This document shows positions 1 through 7,051 of a stretch of DNA of 64,000 bases, piece by piece. The stretch's first letter is position 1. Every line of letters begins with the position of its first letter. Position numbers and translations under genes: made by a program. A model generated the notes under the pieces. It did not search any database and was not told the DNA's origin. It worked only from the letters and a program-made list of their open reading frames with translations. The stretch is from the NCBI RefSeq assembly GCF_041737845.1, contig NZ_JBGSQX010000074.1, positions 58,212 through 122,211 of the forward strand, read 5' to 3'. The stretch comes from Desulfococcus sp041737845. Lineage in GTDB: Bacteria; Desulfobacterota; Desulfobacteria; Desulfobacterales; Desulfococcaceae.

Positions 1-132
1 GGCTTTTGCAGGCGATTTGAGACCCATGGCCACGACGATGGGCCCGCACATGCCGATGCAGTGGCCGAATCCGACGGCAAGGCCCGTGGAGAGGAAGAAC
101 AGAAAAGCTGCCGGCAGCTCAGTAGAGGACAT
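1..132 (-). CDS. SafE/TauE-family (DsbD-like) membrane protein, N-terminal part only
   Basis: Only the first 44 codons lie in the window; the rest runs off the left edge. The start ATG overlaps the stop of the FixH-like gene (shared bases 119-132), so the two are probably translationally coupled. One hydrophobic helix (about residues 6-22) is followed by HCIGMCGP (residues 24-31), a Cys-x-x-x-Cys signature of the sulfite-exporter/heavy-metal-transport SafE-like family. Members often sit beside FixH-like and copper-handling genes. The transport substrate cannot be told from this fragment; copper or another thiophilic metal is an inference from the neighbours. Confidence 0.7.
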   Translation of the reverse strand, partial: MSSTELPAAFLFFLSTGLAVGFGHCIGMCGPIVVAMGLKSPAKA

Positions 133-574
133 CAAAGACAAATACCGCCTCCCCCAAGCCCGGCACCGTCACCCGGGCCTTCCAGGTCGGAATCCCGCTG
201 GGGCACCGCACGATGACCCCCGCTCCCGAATAGACCCCGGGCAGTTCCCGGGTCATGGTGATTCGATTGTATCCCATAAACATATCGGGCATGTCCAGAT
301 CGATAAACGGCGAATCCCCAAAGGCCTCGCCAGACGCGGGCGGAGGGTCTATGGTGAGCCGGAAGGCCAGGTCGGTCATGGCCCGAACCGGCCTGGGAGA
401 GATGTCCAGGCTTGCCGTACCGCCTGCCAGGGACTGGATGCACGGGCCGCGCTGGATATCGCAATCCGGGGTGGTCGCTCCGTGCGGCGGGGCGGGCCGG
501 CGGGACGCCGCCAGATAGATCAGCATGCCAACCGCCGCCAGGCATGCCAGCAGGAAAGGTCCTCGACGGATCAT
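119..574 (-). CDS. FixH/YtkA-like membrane-anchored protein
   Basis: A 151-residue protein with one N-terminal membrane helix (about residues 8-23) and an extracytoplasmic beta-rich domain. Cys38 and Cys45 flank a short loop, Cys124 lies in IVRCPSG, and a methionine-rich stretch DMPDMFMG (residues 94-101) could bind Cu(I). The pattern resembles FixH/YtkA-like domain proteins, which accompany SafE-like membrane proteins and cation pumps. It lies between a permease gene and the SafE-like gene, whose start it overlaps. No clear ribosome binding site is visible. The family link is by pattern; a copper role is inferred. Confidence 0.6.
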   Translation of the reverse strand: MIRRGPFLLACLAAVGMLIYLAASRRPAPPHGATTPDCDIQRGPCIQSLAGGTASLDISPRPVRAMTDLAFRLTIDPPPASGEAFGDSPFIDLDMPDMFMGYNRITMTRELPGVYSGAGVIVRCPSGIPTWKARVTVPGLGEAVFVFDVLY

Positions 575-622
575 GTTATCGTACGGGGTATCGTGCGGGG
601 TTTCATCCGGGCCTCCCGTCCG

Positions 623-1768
623 CTATCCGCTTCTGAGGGCCGTATCCGGCGGGAGGGTCGCCGTCCGCCAGACGGGAACGATGGTCATCAGGGTGTAGGG
701 AACGACGCTCATGAAAAACAGAAGGGCGATGTCGCCCGCGCTGAACCGGGGCGGGAGGTCGTAGCGGGGGTAAAGCACGGACCATCCCTTGAGGACGGGG
801 GCAAAAACGGGCGCCGACAGCAAAAAAACGTGAACATACGCCAAAGCCGTGCCCGCCATGAATGCGGAGAGGGAGATGACGGCCCCCTCCCAGAACTTGA
901 CGGCGAGAATATCCCCCGTATCCCATCCCAGGGCTTTCAGGATGCCGATTTCGATGCGCTCCTCGCCGCTTACTCCGGCGGCTCTTTCCCACGCGAGGAT
1001 CCAGAACGCCAGCATGGCGCCTACAAACAGCACCATGACGATGCCGCTGCGCCAGTTGAAAATCGCCTGATAGGTCTTCTGGATATCCGCCTTCAATATG
1101 TGCAGGGTGTCCGGGAGTGCCCGGGATACCTTCAGGGCGATGGTCGCCGTCTCCTGTGGATTTTTCACCGTGATGACGATATCCGCCGCAAACCCGTCCG
1201 GCAGGCCGGACACCCGCCGGAAGGTCGCCTCGGACATGAGGATGAGATCCGACGACAAGAGTCCCGTATCGGATTTCAACGATTCGACGGCATCGAGGAG
1301 GATGCCTTCCCTGTCGTGGGTGGTGAAAAAAAGACGGCGGCCCTCGACACTGCCCCAGGTCCGCATAACCCCCTCGCCGACGATGACCTCATGGTCCGAA
1401 TGAAAAAAGACGGGCGGCACCATGATGGTGTAGCTGCATCCGTTGATCGGGTTGGAATAATATCCCCACAACCGGGGCCGCATCGACCGGATGCCCCGGA
1501 TGGCGCCAAGATGCTCCCCATAGGAGAGGGGAAGAAAGACCTGTCGTCCGGCAATGATCCGCTGAACCACGATGTCCGGCGCCTTTTCCAATAGCGCCGT
1601 GGCTTCCTGCTGCAGGGCCGACCCCAGAAAAATGGCCGATGCCGTGACAAAGACGATGAGGGTGAACACCAGCATCAGGGCGAGGTGCCGCCATTTTCGG
1701 CGGAACAGACATGAAAGGGTGTAGTCCAGCAGATGGCGGTGCCGCTCAATCCACGTCATGGCCGACAT
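623..1768 (-). CDS. FtsX/MacB-type ABC transporter permease
   Basis: About 381 residues from the proposed start (ATG at 1768, or 1759). It has an N-terminal helix after a basic stretch (RRKWRH then a long hydrophobic segment), a large extracytoplasmic domain, and three C-terminal helices, the usual FtsX/MacB permease plan. The sequence WERAAGVSGEERIEIGILKALGWDTGDI is split here as VSGEERIEIGILKALGW, the typical cytoplasmic loop that contacts the ATPase. The start overlaps the end of the small membrane gene at 1746. No ATP-binding partner gene is found next to it inside the window, which is odd for this family. Confidence 0.75.
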   Translation of the reverse strand: MSAMTWIERHRHLLDYTLSCLFRRKWRHLALMLVFTLIVFVTASAIFLGSALQQEATALLEKAPDIVVQRIIAGRQVFLPLSYGEHLGAIRGIRSMRPRLWGYYSNPINGCSYTIMVPPVFFHSDHEVIVGEGVMRTWGSVEGRRLFFTTHDREGILLDAVESLKSDTGLLSSDLILMSEATFRRVSGLPDGFAADIVITVKNPQETATIALKVSRALPDTLHILKADIQKTYQAIFNWRSGIVMVLFVGAMLAFWILAWERAAGVSGEERIEIGILKALGWDTGDILAVKFWEGAVISLSAFMAGTALAYVHVFLLSAPVFAPVLKGWSVLYPRYDLPPRFSAGDIALLFFMSVVPYTLMTIVPVWRTATLPPDTALRSG

Positions 1769-2063
1769 GAGAGAGGCGAAGGGGAGGAGGAAGGAGCGTG
1801 CCGGATGGAAAATGCTCCCTGGCCGCGGGGTGATCCTGGAACGGGGCATGACGGTCGGTCACGGCCGGGTTCCGGGTATGGGGGGCTTCGGTGAAGAGGC
1901 ACAGGTCGGTGAGACCGAGCTCGGCGACCATGGCCTCCCGCAGGCCCCTCGCCCGGGCTGCTTCAGGCCCGCCGAAGCGGGGGTGGACCCCCAGGAGGAG
2001 GATGAAAAGGGTGATGCCTGTCATCGTCAGGCCGAGATACAGGGTGGAACCCCGCATCTTCAT
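1746..2063 (-). CDS. Small conserved membrane protein between NosL and permease
   Basis: A 105-residue product with one N-terminal transmembrane segment (about residues 8-25) and a C-terminal part containing LGLTDLCLFTEAPHTRNP and a later PFQDHPAA...HFPSGTLLPPP stretch. Its ATG overlaps the stop of the NosL gene (TGATG at 2061-2065) and its end overlaps the permease start, so it belongs to the same transcript. I recall similar small proteins in this position beside NosL genes of sulfate reducers, but no named function. The tight overlaps on both sides and codon use like the neighbours support it as a real gene. Confidence 0.6.
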   Translation of the reverse strand: MKMRGSTLYLGLTMTGITLFILLLGVHPRFGGPEAARARGLREAMVAELGLTDLCLFTEAPHTRNPAVTDRHAPFQDHPAAREHFPSGTLLPPPLRLSHVGHDVD

Positions 2064-2989
2064 CAGTCCAGGCCCTGGAGGGTTTCCGAGGTGATCTCCG
2101 TGAATTGAAGGATTTTTTTCCCCTGGTGATCCTTCATGAAGGTTTCGGCGTCGGGGCGGCTGACCACGGGGATCAGTTCCCGGCCCATGGGGCCGTAAAC
2201 ATCGCTGCCGATCACGAAGAAGGCGGTTCTGGCGTCGATGAAGGTCATGTCGTAATAATCGGTGACGTGAATGCTCCGGACATCGCCGGCCTTTTTTCCA
2301 GGAGCGTATTTTTCGAGGCCGAACAGGTACTTGAAGAGGTCTTTCGCGCCGTCGAAATACTGCCGATCCCCCCCTGCGAAGGTGATCACGCCGGTCCAGT
2401 CGGGATATTTGGCGACGAACATGCCGCAGACCGGGCATTTCTCCTCCGACGAGGGCTTTGGCTGCTTTTCGGCGGTATCGGCGTGTGCTGCGTGCATTTT
2501 TTTTCGTTTTTCGCGAATCATCCGGGTATCGGCGTACATATCTTCATAGGCGGCCTTCATGGCGGCATCGAAATTGGAGATGGCGCCGCCGTGTGCGCTG
2601 ACAAAGGCTTCCGCATTGCGCAGCTCCTTGAAGGCCCACTTGGCCCGGTGGGTCATGACGCCCGTCTTGCTTCCCCCGATGACCCAGACGGCGGTCTCGG
2701 CGTCGATCAGTTCACGGGTGTCGTAATCCCCCGCCTCGATTTTCACGGGTGTCTTGTCGAGATGGATGGCCATGGATATGGCGGCGCAATGCAGGGAGCA
2801 GTACCCCGATGACGAGGCATCCTCATAGGTCACCAGTATCCTTGAAAAGGCGAACTGTTTCCGGTCCATGTCACATAATGGGCATTTGGGATATTTTTCG
2901 ATGTCTGACTGGCCGGCGCCGCCCGAGGCGAGAACGGCGGACGGCACGAGGAGGATGAGCACGAAAGAGATGAGGCAACGGCGTTTCAT
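2063..2989 (-). CDS. Double-domain NosL-family lipoprotein-like copper chaperone
   Basis: A 308-residue exported protein starting at ATG 2989, preceded by AAGGAA and followed by a signal peptide (residues 1-21). It has two NosL-type units: CPLCDM at residues 36-41 with a later YCSLHC pair, and CPVCGM at residues 185-190. NosL proteins bind Cu(I) and serve nitrous oxide reductase maturation in denitrifiers; stand-alone homologues in anaerobes are taken as copper chaperones. Two units in one chain is less usual than the single-domain form. It heads the minus-strand cluster. No nosZ lies in the window, so a role in N2O reduction cannot be claimed. Confidence 0.75.
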   Translation of the reverse strand: MKRRCLISFVLILLVPSAVLASGGAGQSDIEKYPKCPLCDMDRKQFAFSRILVTYEDASSSGYCSLHCAAISMAIHLDKTPVKIEAGDYDTRELIDAETAVWVIGGSKTGVMTHRAKWAFKELRNAEAFVSAHGGAISNFDAAMKAAYEDMYADTRMIREKRKKMHAAHADTAEKQPKPSSEEKCPVCGMFVAKYPDWTGVITFAGGDRQYFDGAKDLFKYLFGLEKYAPGKKAGDVRSIHVTDYYDMTFIDARTAFFVIGSDVYGPMGRELIPVVSRPDAETFMKDHQGKKILQFTEITSETLQGLD

Positions 2990-3097
2990 TCTGTGTTCCT
3001 TGACGGTGTGGGGGATGGTGGATTTGAGAAAAAATTTTGAAAAACATACCACGGGGGCGGGTCTCGGTCAATAAAACTCTTGTTCCCATCATAGGCC

Positions 3098-3126
3098 TTG
3101 AATAATCTTCCCATCTTTGAGATATT
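3098..3126 (+). promoter_or_regulatory. Candidate sigma70 promoter upstream of ubiE
   Basis: TTGAAT (3098-3103) and GATATT (3121-3126) are separated by 17 bases. This places the -35 box where the longest possible reading frame would begin and favours translation from the internal ATG at 3230. Pattern match only. Confidence 0.35.
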
Positions 3127-3229
3127 CTTCGACTCCAAATTTAAATGGGCCATCGGATCGGGATCATTCGGGGAAAACTATTCCACGTTCCCCAACAAGG
3201 CAACCCTGTTGAATCGAAAGACGGTCGAT

Positions 3230-4045
3230 ATGCAATTGAACACGCCCAAATGGTCGGCGGCGCAGCAACGAAAAGAACAGCTGGATGATCATATCTCCCT
3301 GAAACGCCAGGCCCAGTTCGGTTTCGAAGCGCTTTCCGAGCGGGAAAAGGCGGCGCGGGTGAGGCGTCATTTCAATTCCGTGGCCCACAAATACGATATG
3401 ATGAATACCGTTCTGAGCCTGGGCATACACTACCTGTGGAAGAAAATCGCCGTCGCGGGCCTTGGGTTGAAGCCCGGCGAGGCCGTCCTCGACGTATGCG
3501 GCGGGACCGGAGACCTGTCCGTCATGGCCCGGAAGGCCGTCGGGCCTTCCGGCAAGGTCGTGCTCTACGACATCAACTGGGACATGATCCATGCCGGCCG
3601 GATCAAGCCCACCAATGCCGGCAGCCGGAGGGGCATCCTGTATGTACAGGGGGACGCCGAGCGGATTTCGTTTCCGGACGGCGCCTTCGACGTCGTCATG
3701 GTCGGCTTTGCCGTCAGAAACATCACCCACATGAAGCAGGCCTTCCGGGAGATGTGCCGGGTGTTGAAGCCGGGGGGCCGGTTTCTCTGCCTGGAATTCT
3801 CGAAGCCGGTCTGGCCCTGGTTCCGGTGGCTCTACGACTTCTATTCCTTCCAAATCATGCCGCTCCTGGGGGACCTGGTCCTGGGCGAACGGAAGGCCTA
3901 TACCTGCCTTCCGGAAACCATCCGCCTGTTTCTCATGCCGGACGAATTGACCGAGGTGCTCACCTCCGCCGGGTTTTCGGGGGTCACCTATGAACGGATG
4001 ACCAACGGGATCGCGGTGGCCCACACCGGCACCAAAAAACGATAG
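3230..4045 (+). CDS. ubiE: UbiE/MenG-type quinone C-methyltransferase
   Basis: A 271-residue class I SAM methyltransferase. The SAM site VLDVCGGTGDLS is at about residues 86-97, and the family segments HFNSVAHKYDMMNTVLSLGIH (shortened: YDMMNTVLSLGIH) and GFAVRNITHMKQAFREM are both present. UbiE/MenG methylates demethylmenaquinone (or the ubiquinone precursor) at a ring carbon at the membrane. The ATG at 3230 gives a normal family length; a longer frame from 3098 would add 44 residues unlike the family and would start inside a promoter-like box. A UbiA-family prenyltransferase lies convergent and downstream. Menaquinone is the likely product in an anaerobe (inference). Confidence 0.88.
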   Translation: MQLNTPKWSAAQQRKEQLDDHISLKRQAQFGFEALSEREKAARVRRHFNSVAHKYDMMNTVLSLGIHYLWKKIAVAGLGLKPGEAVLDVCGGTGDLSVMARKAVGPSGKVVLYDINWDMIHAGRIKPTNAGSRRGILYVQGDAERISFPDGAFDVVMVGFAVRNITHMKQAFREMCRVLKPGGRFLCLEFSKPVWPWFRWLYDFYSFQIMPLLGDLVLGERKAYTCLPETIRLFLMPDELTEVLTSAGFSGVTYERMTNGIAVAHTGTKKR

Positions 4046-4090
4046 GCCGCAGCGGCTTTCATCTTCCCGAAGCAGCCCGGAAGCCGGGGA

Positions 4091-5047
4091 TCAGGATGAG
4101 ATGAGGAGGGTGATCGCCACGATGGAAAACAGGGCCGGAGGATAATAACTGGCTCTGTTGAAGAGATGCATGGCCGATGCGCTGGAAGGATGCCGCTGGA
4201 AATCTGCGGCGGGCAGAATGAGAAGCCAGACGCCCAGCGCGAGGATGGAAAGGTAGGCTGCGGCGCCGAAACGGATCGGGGAGATTCCGAACAGAACCAG
4301 GGTGAGGCCCACCGCTGCCCCCAGCGTCACCTGGACGGCAAACGCGGAAAGATCTAAGCCCAGGCGGACGGGGATGGTTTTGGCGCCCAGCCGGATGTCT
4401 TCATCGACATCGCTGCTGTCGTTGGGGATGTTCTGCCCTCCGAGTTCCCAGAAGAACAGCATGAAGAAGAGGGTGGCGATGAAAACCGGCGACGGGCTCG
4501 GGTCGACGGCGAACACGGCGGCGATGGATCCCAGGGTCTTGACGATGCCGTTGATGAGCGCGCGGAACGGGCTGACCTTCAGCAGGAGGCAGTAGACCGC
4601 TTCCAGGAGACAGCCCCCAATGAAGATCCATGCGCAGACCGGGTTGAGGAAATAGGCCCCGGCAAATGCGACCGCCGCCCATGCAAGTGCCCAGGCAAGG
4701 CCCTCCCGGAACCGCAGCAGCCCCTGGGCCATGGGGTGGCGCACCAGGGCCGCGTCGAGGTCCTGGGTGCCGGTCCGCGCCTGGTAGTCCTTCTGCCTGA
4801 GCTTTTCCTGGTCCACCCGGTAATCGACGACGTCGTTCAGGGCATAGACGGCGGTGTAGCCGGCAAAGACCGTGATCAGGCCCACCAGGAGAACCGGGAG
4901 GGGCGGCAGCCCGCCCAGCCACAGGCCGGCGGCGAAGCACGGGGTGGTCATGTCCATCAGCCCGTGGGGGGTGCGGGACAGGGCGAAAAAGAGCCTCAAT
5001 CGAACATCGCGGATGACTCCGGGCAGGCCTGCGGCGGTTTTCACCAT
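4091..5047 (-). CDS. UbiA-family polyprenyltransferase
   Basis: About 318 residues, almost entirely membrane helices. The two aspartate-rich motifs of the UbiA superfamily are visible: NDVVDYRVD (residues 71-79) and SSDVDEDIRLGAKT (about 211-224), which bind the Mg-prenyl diphosphate. The start at 5047 is chosen because AGGAG lies four bases before this ATG; a longer frame to 5137 lacks a good site. Placement between UbiE and UbiG methyltransferase genes suggests a quinone or related prenylated ring product. The aromatic acceptor is not determined; heme O or chlorophyll-type members are less likely from context. Confidence 0.78.
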   Translation of the reverse strand: MVKTAAGLPGVIRDVRLRLFFALSRTPHGLMDMTTPCFAAGLWLGGLPPLPVLLVGLITVFAGYTAVYALNDVVDYRVDQEKLRQKDYQARTGTQDLDAALVRHPMAQGLLRFREGLAWALAWAAVAFAGAYFLNPVCAWIFIGGCLLEAVYCLLLKVSPFRALINGIVKTLGSIAAVFAVDPSPSPVFIATLFFMLFFWELGGQNIPNDSSDVDEDIRLGAKTIPVRLGLDLSAFAVQVTLGAAVGLTLVLFGISPIRFGAAAYLSILALGVWLLILPAADFQRHPSSASAMHLFNRASYYPPALFSIVAITLLISS

Positions 5048-5255
5048 TCGACTCCTGGGTATATCGGTACGGGATACGGCATGATTTCCATGGATACAGG
5101 GCGGTTGGCGGGTCACGGAAGCATCCGCCCGAAACATTTTGGGTTGGCCCTAAATAAACGATAACCGGCGGCAAGTCAAGGCGCATCGGAGGGGATTCGA
5201 CTCCTGGAACAACCGCCCCGGCCGCATGCAGCGCGAGAGGAAAGGGAGGGTGTTC

Positions 5256-5999
5256 GTGAAACATCCCATGAATATCGGCCCCGTGAATGTCGACAGGAAT
5301 GAGCTGAAAAAATTCGAGGGGGCCGCCGATGCGTGGTGGGACCTGCGAGGGGAGTTCAAGCCCCTTCATGACATCAATCCGCTCCGGCTGGCGTATATCC
5401 GGCGCCGCACGTCGCTTTCGGGTGCCCGGGTCCTGGATGTGGGATGCGGCGGGGGCATCCTGAGCGAGGCCCTTGCGGGCGAAGGCGCCCATGTCACCGG
5501 AATCGACATGGGCGAGGCGCCGCTCAAGGCGGCCCGACGCCATTTGGAACAGACGGGCCGTCGGATCGATTACCTTCGAACAACGGTGGAGCGGCTGGCC
5601 GACATGGCGCCGTCGTCATTTGACGTGGTGGCCTGCATGGAGCTTCTGGAGCATGTTCCCCGGCCGGAATCCGCCGTCCGCGCCTGCGGCCGCCTGGTCA
5701 AGCCCGGCGGGGACGTGTTTTTCGCCACCATCAACCGCAATGTCAAGTCCTTCGTTTTTGCCATTATCGGCGCCGAATACGTTCTCCGTCTCCTGGCCCG
5801 GGGGACCCACCGCTTCCGCATGTTCGTCCGGCCGGCCGAACTGGCCCGGTGGGCCGGGGCCGGAGGCCTTGTGGTGAAAGACCTGACCGGCATGCAGTAC
5901 AACCCGTTCACCCGCCGATATTTTCTGGGCAGGGATGCGACGGTGAACTACCTGATGCATCTCCGGCGGTCGACTCCCGCTGAAGGATCGCCAGGGTGA
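5256..5999 (+). CDS. ubiG: UbiG-type O-methyltransferase
   Basis: About 247 residues. The UbiG opening NVDRNELKKFEGAADAWWD is followed by PLHDINPLRLAYI and the SAM motif VLDVGCGGGILSEALA; the C-terminal NPFTRRYFLG is also typical. UbiG methylates hydroxyl groups of quinone precursors. The GTG at 5256 is preferred since GGGAGG lies six bases upstream; ATG codons at 5226 and 5268 have poorer sites. The 3' end overlaps 92 bases with the convergent thioesterase gene. In an anaerobe without an obvious ubiquinone pathway the true substrate may be another polyprenyl quinone; that part is uncertain. Confidence 0.82.
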   Translation: MKHPMNIGPVNVDRNELKKFEGAADAWWDLRGEFKPLHDINPLRLAYIRRRTSLSGARVLDVGCGGGILSEALAGEGAHVTGIDMGEAPLKAARRHLEQTGRRIDYLRTTVERLADMAPSSFDVVACMELLEHVPRPESAVRACGRLVKPGGDVFFATINRNVKSFVFAIIGAEYVLRLLARGTHRFRMFVRPAELARWAGAGGLVVKDLTGMQYNPFTRRYFLGRDATVNYLMHLRRSTPAEGSPG

Positions 6000-6396
6000 T
6001 TCTCGAAAGGCAGACCAGCCGACCTCTCTCGTCGGCGATGCGGATTTCCCATACCTGGGTGCTTCTGCCCAAATGCGCGGGAGAGGCCGTTCCCGAGACG
6101 GTGCCCCGGCTGACCGACCGGATGTGGTTGGCGTTTATGTCGAGCCCCACGCAGTATTGCCGTGCGGGGTCGATGCAGTGCATCGCGGCGGCACTGCCCA
6201 GGGTCTCGGCCAGAACCACCGACGCCCCGCCGTGGAGGATGCCGTGGGGTTGAATCGTCCTTTCATCGACGGGCATGGTCGCCGTCAGAAAGTCATCCCC
6301 TGCGGCAATGTATTCTATGCCGATATGCTGCACAAGCGTGTCCCGTGACCGCCGGTTCATCTCTTCCAGATCCGGCGGTGTAAACCAGATGCTCAT
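5908..6396 (-). CDS. PaaI-family hotdog thioesterase
   Basis: About 162 residues with the hotdog pattern GILHGGASVVLAETLGSAAA and the later GLDINANHIRSV strand typical of PaaI/YbgC-type acyl-CoA thioesterases. GAGGAA lies eight bases before the ATG at 6396. The C-terminal tail of about 25 residues is Ser/Pro-rich and unlike the fold; it is encoded in the part that overlaps ubiG on the other strand, so it may be a recent extension. Substrate unknown; hydrolysis of aryl- or hydroxybenzoyl-CoA is common in the family. Confidence 0.78.
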   Translation of the reverse strand: MSIWFTPPDLEEMNRRSRDTLVQHIGIEYIAAGDDFLTATMPVDERTIQPHGILHGGASVVLAETLGSAAAMHCIDPARQYCVGLDINANHIRSVSRGTVSGTASPAHLGRSTQVWEIRIADERGRLVCLSRITLAILQRESTAGDASGSSPSHPCPENIGG

Positions 6397-6407
6397 CACG
6401 ATGTTCC

Positions 6408-6803
6408 TCAATATCCATATCCCCCCTGGCGGATGTGCACCAGGCGGCTGTTTTCAAAAATCAGGGTCTGGGTCAGTCTGCTGGAGCCGAAATTGTAAAA
6501 CCACTCCTCGATGGTGACGATCTTCTTGCAGCCCGTATATCGTTTTCCGCGATAGATGTAATAGTGCTCATCATACCCTCGGTCGTCGTCCGGGTATGTG
6601 TCGAAGAAGGGATCGCGGCAGTTTCGGCTGAAGCGCTCCTCCTGGCGCTCGTCGACCCACGTGGGGGTGCCGCAGTTTTCAATCACCTCCGATGAGGTCA
6701 TCCCCCGGTCGATGACCTTCCCGCTGCAACGGAGGGCCGACGCCGGTGACGCGATCAGTGCGGCGACGAGCACCGCGAGAAGGAATGTCAGTTTCGGGTT
6801 CAT
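6408..6803 (-). CDS. DUF2845-family secreted protein
   Basis: 131 residues with a cleavable signal peptide (cut after about residue 23, ASA). The mature protein begins LRCSGKVIDRGMTSSEVIENCGTP, the hallmark of DUF2845: a Cys-Gly start, a turn and a second Cys. A further Cys pair (NCRDPF and GCKK) may form disulfides. A Tyr-rich stretch and the EEWFYNFGSS segment follow. Probably periplasmic; function unknown for the family. It ends close to the thioesterase start and may share its transcript. Confidence 0.7.
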   Translation of the reverse strand: MNPKLTFLLAVLVAALIASPASALRCSGKVIDRGMTSSEVIENCGTPTWVDERQEERFSRNCRDPFFDTYPDDDRGYDEHYYIYRGKRYTGCKKIVTIEEWFYNFGSSRLTQTLIFENSRLVHIRQGGYGY

Positions 6804-6987
6804 GATCGTTTTCCACAGATGACGGCTTCGGGCAGGGTCCTGGCCGCCGGATGCGGGCGCGTAAGGCGATTGGCGCCCTGGTTTCGGGTCAATGGCGTGA
6901 CGCCGTTAACATAACCATCTGCGGGACGGCAATCAATTCACTTGATGCCGGGCGGCCTGGAAACGCATCCCCGTTGGAGGGACGGCG

Positions 6988-7022
6988 CAAAAAAAGGCCT
7001 GAGGAAGAACTCCTCAGGCCTT
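6988..7022 (-). terminator. Rho-independent terminator of fhs
   Basis: A perfect 12-bp stem (6994-7005 with 7011-7022) with a 5-base loop is followed on the minus strand by a run of seven T. It lies 30 bases after the fhs stop. Confidence 0.9.
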
Positions 7023-7051
7023 GGGCGCTTCAGTGAATTCGAGAGGGTCCG

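Noticed and set aside
17..1594. A 525-codon plus-strand frame opposite the FixH-like and permease genes
   Set aside because: Rich in Arg/Gly/Pro/His with no domain; it is the antisense shadow of real GC-rich genes.
2063..2989. NosL as proof of N2O respiration
   Set aside because: No nosZ or other nos genes are present; stand-alone NosL proteins occur in non-denitrifiers.
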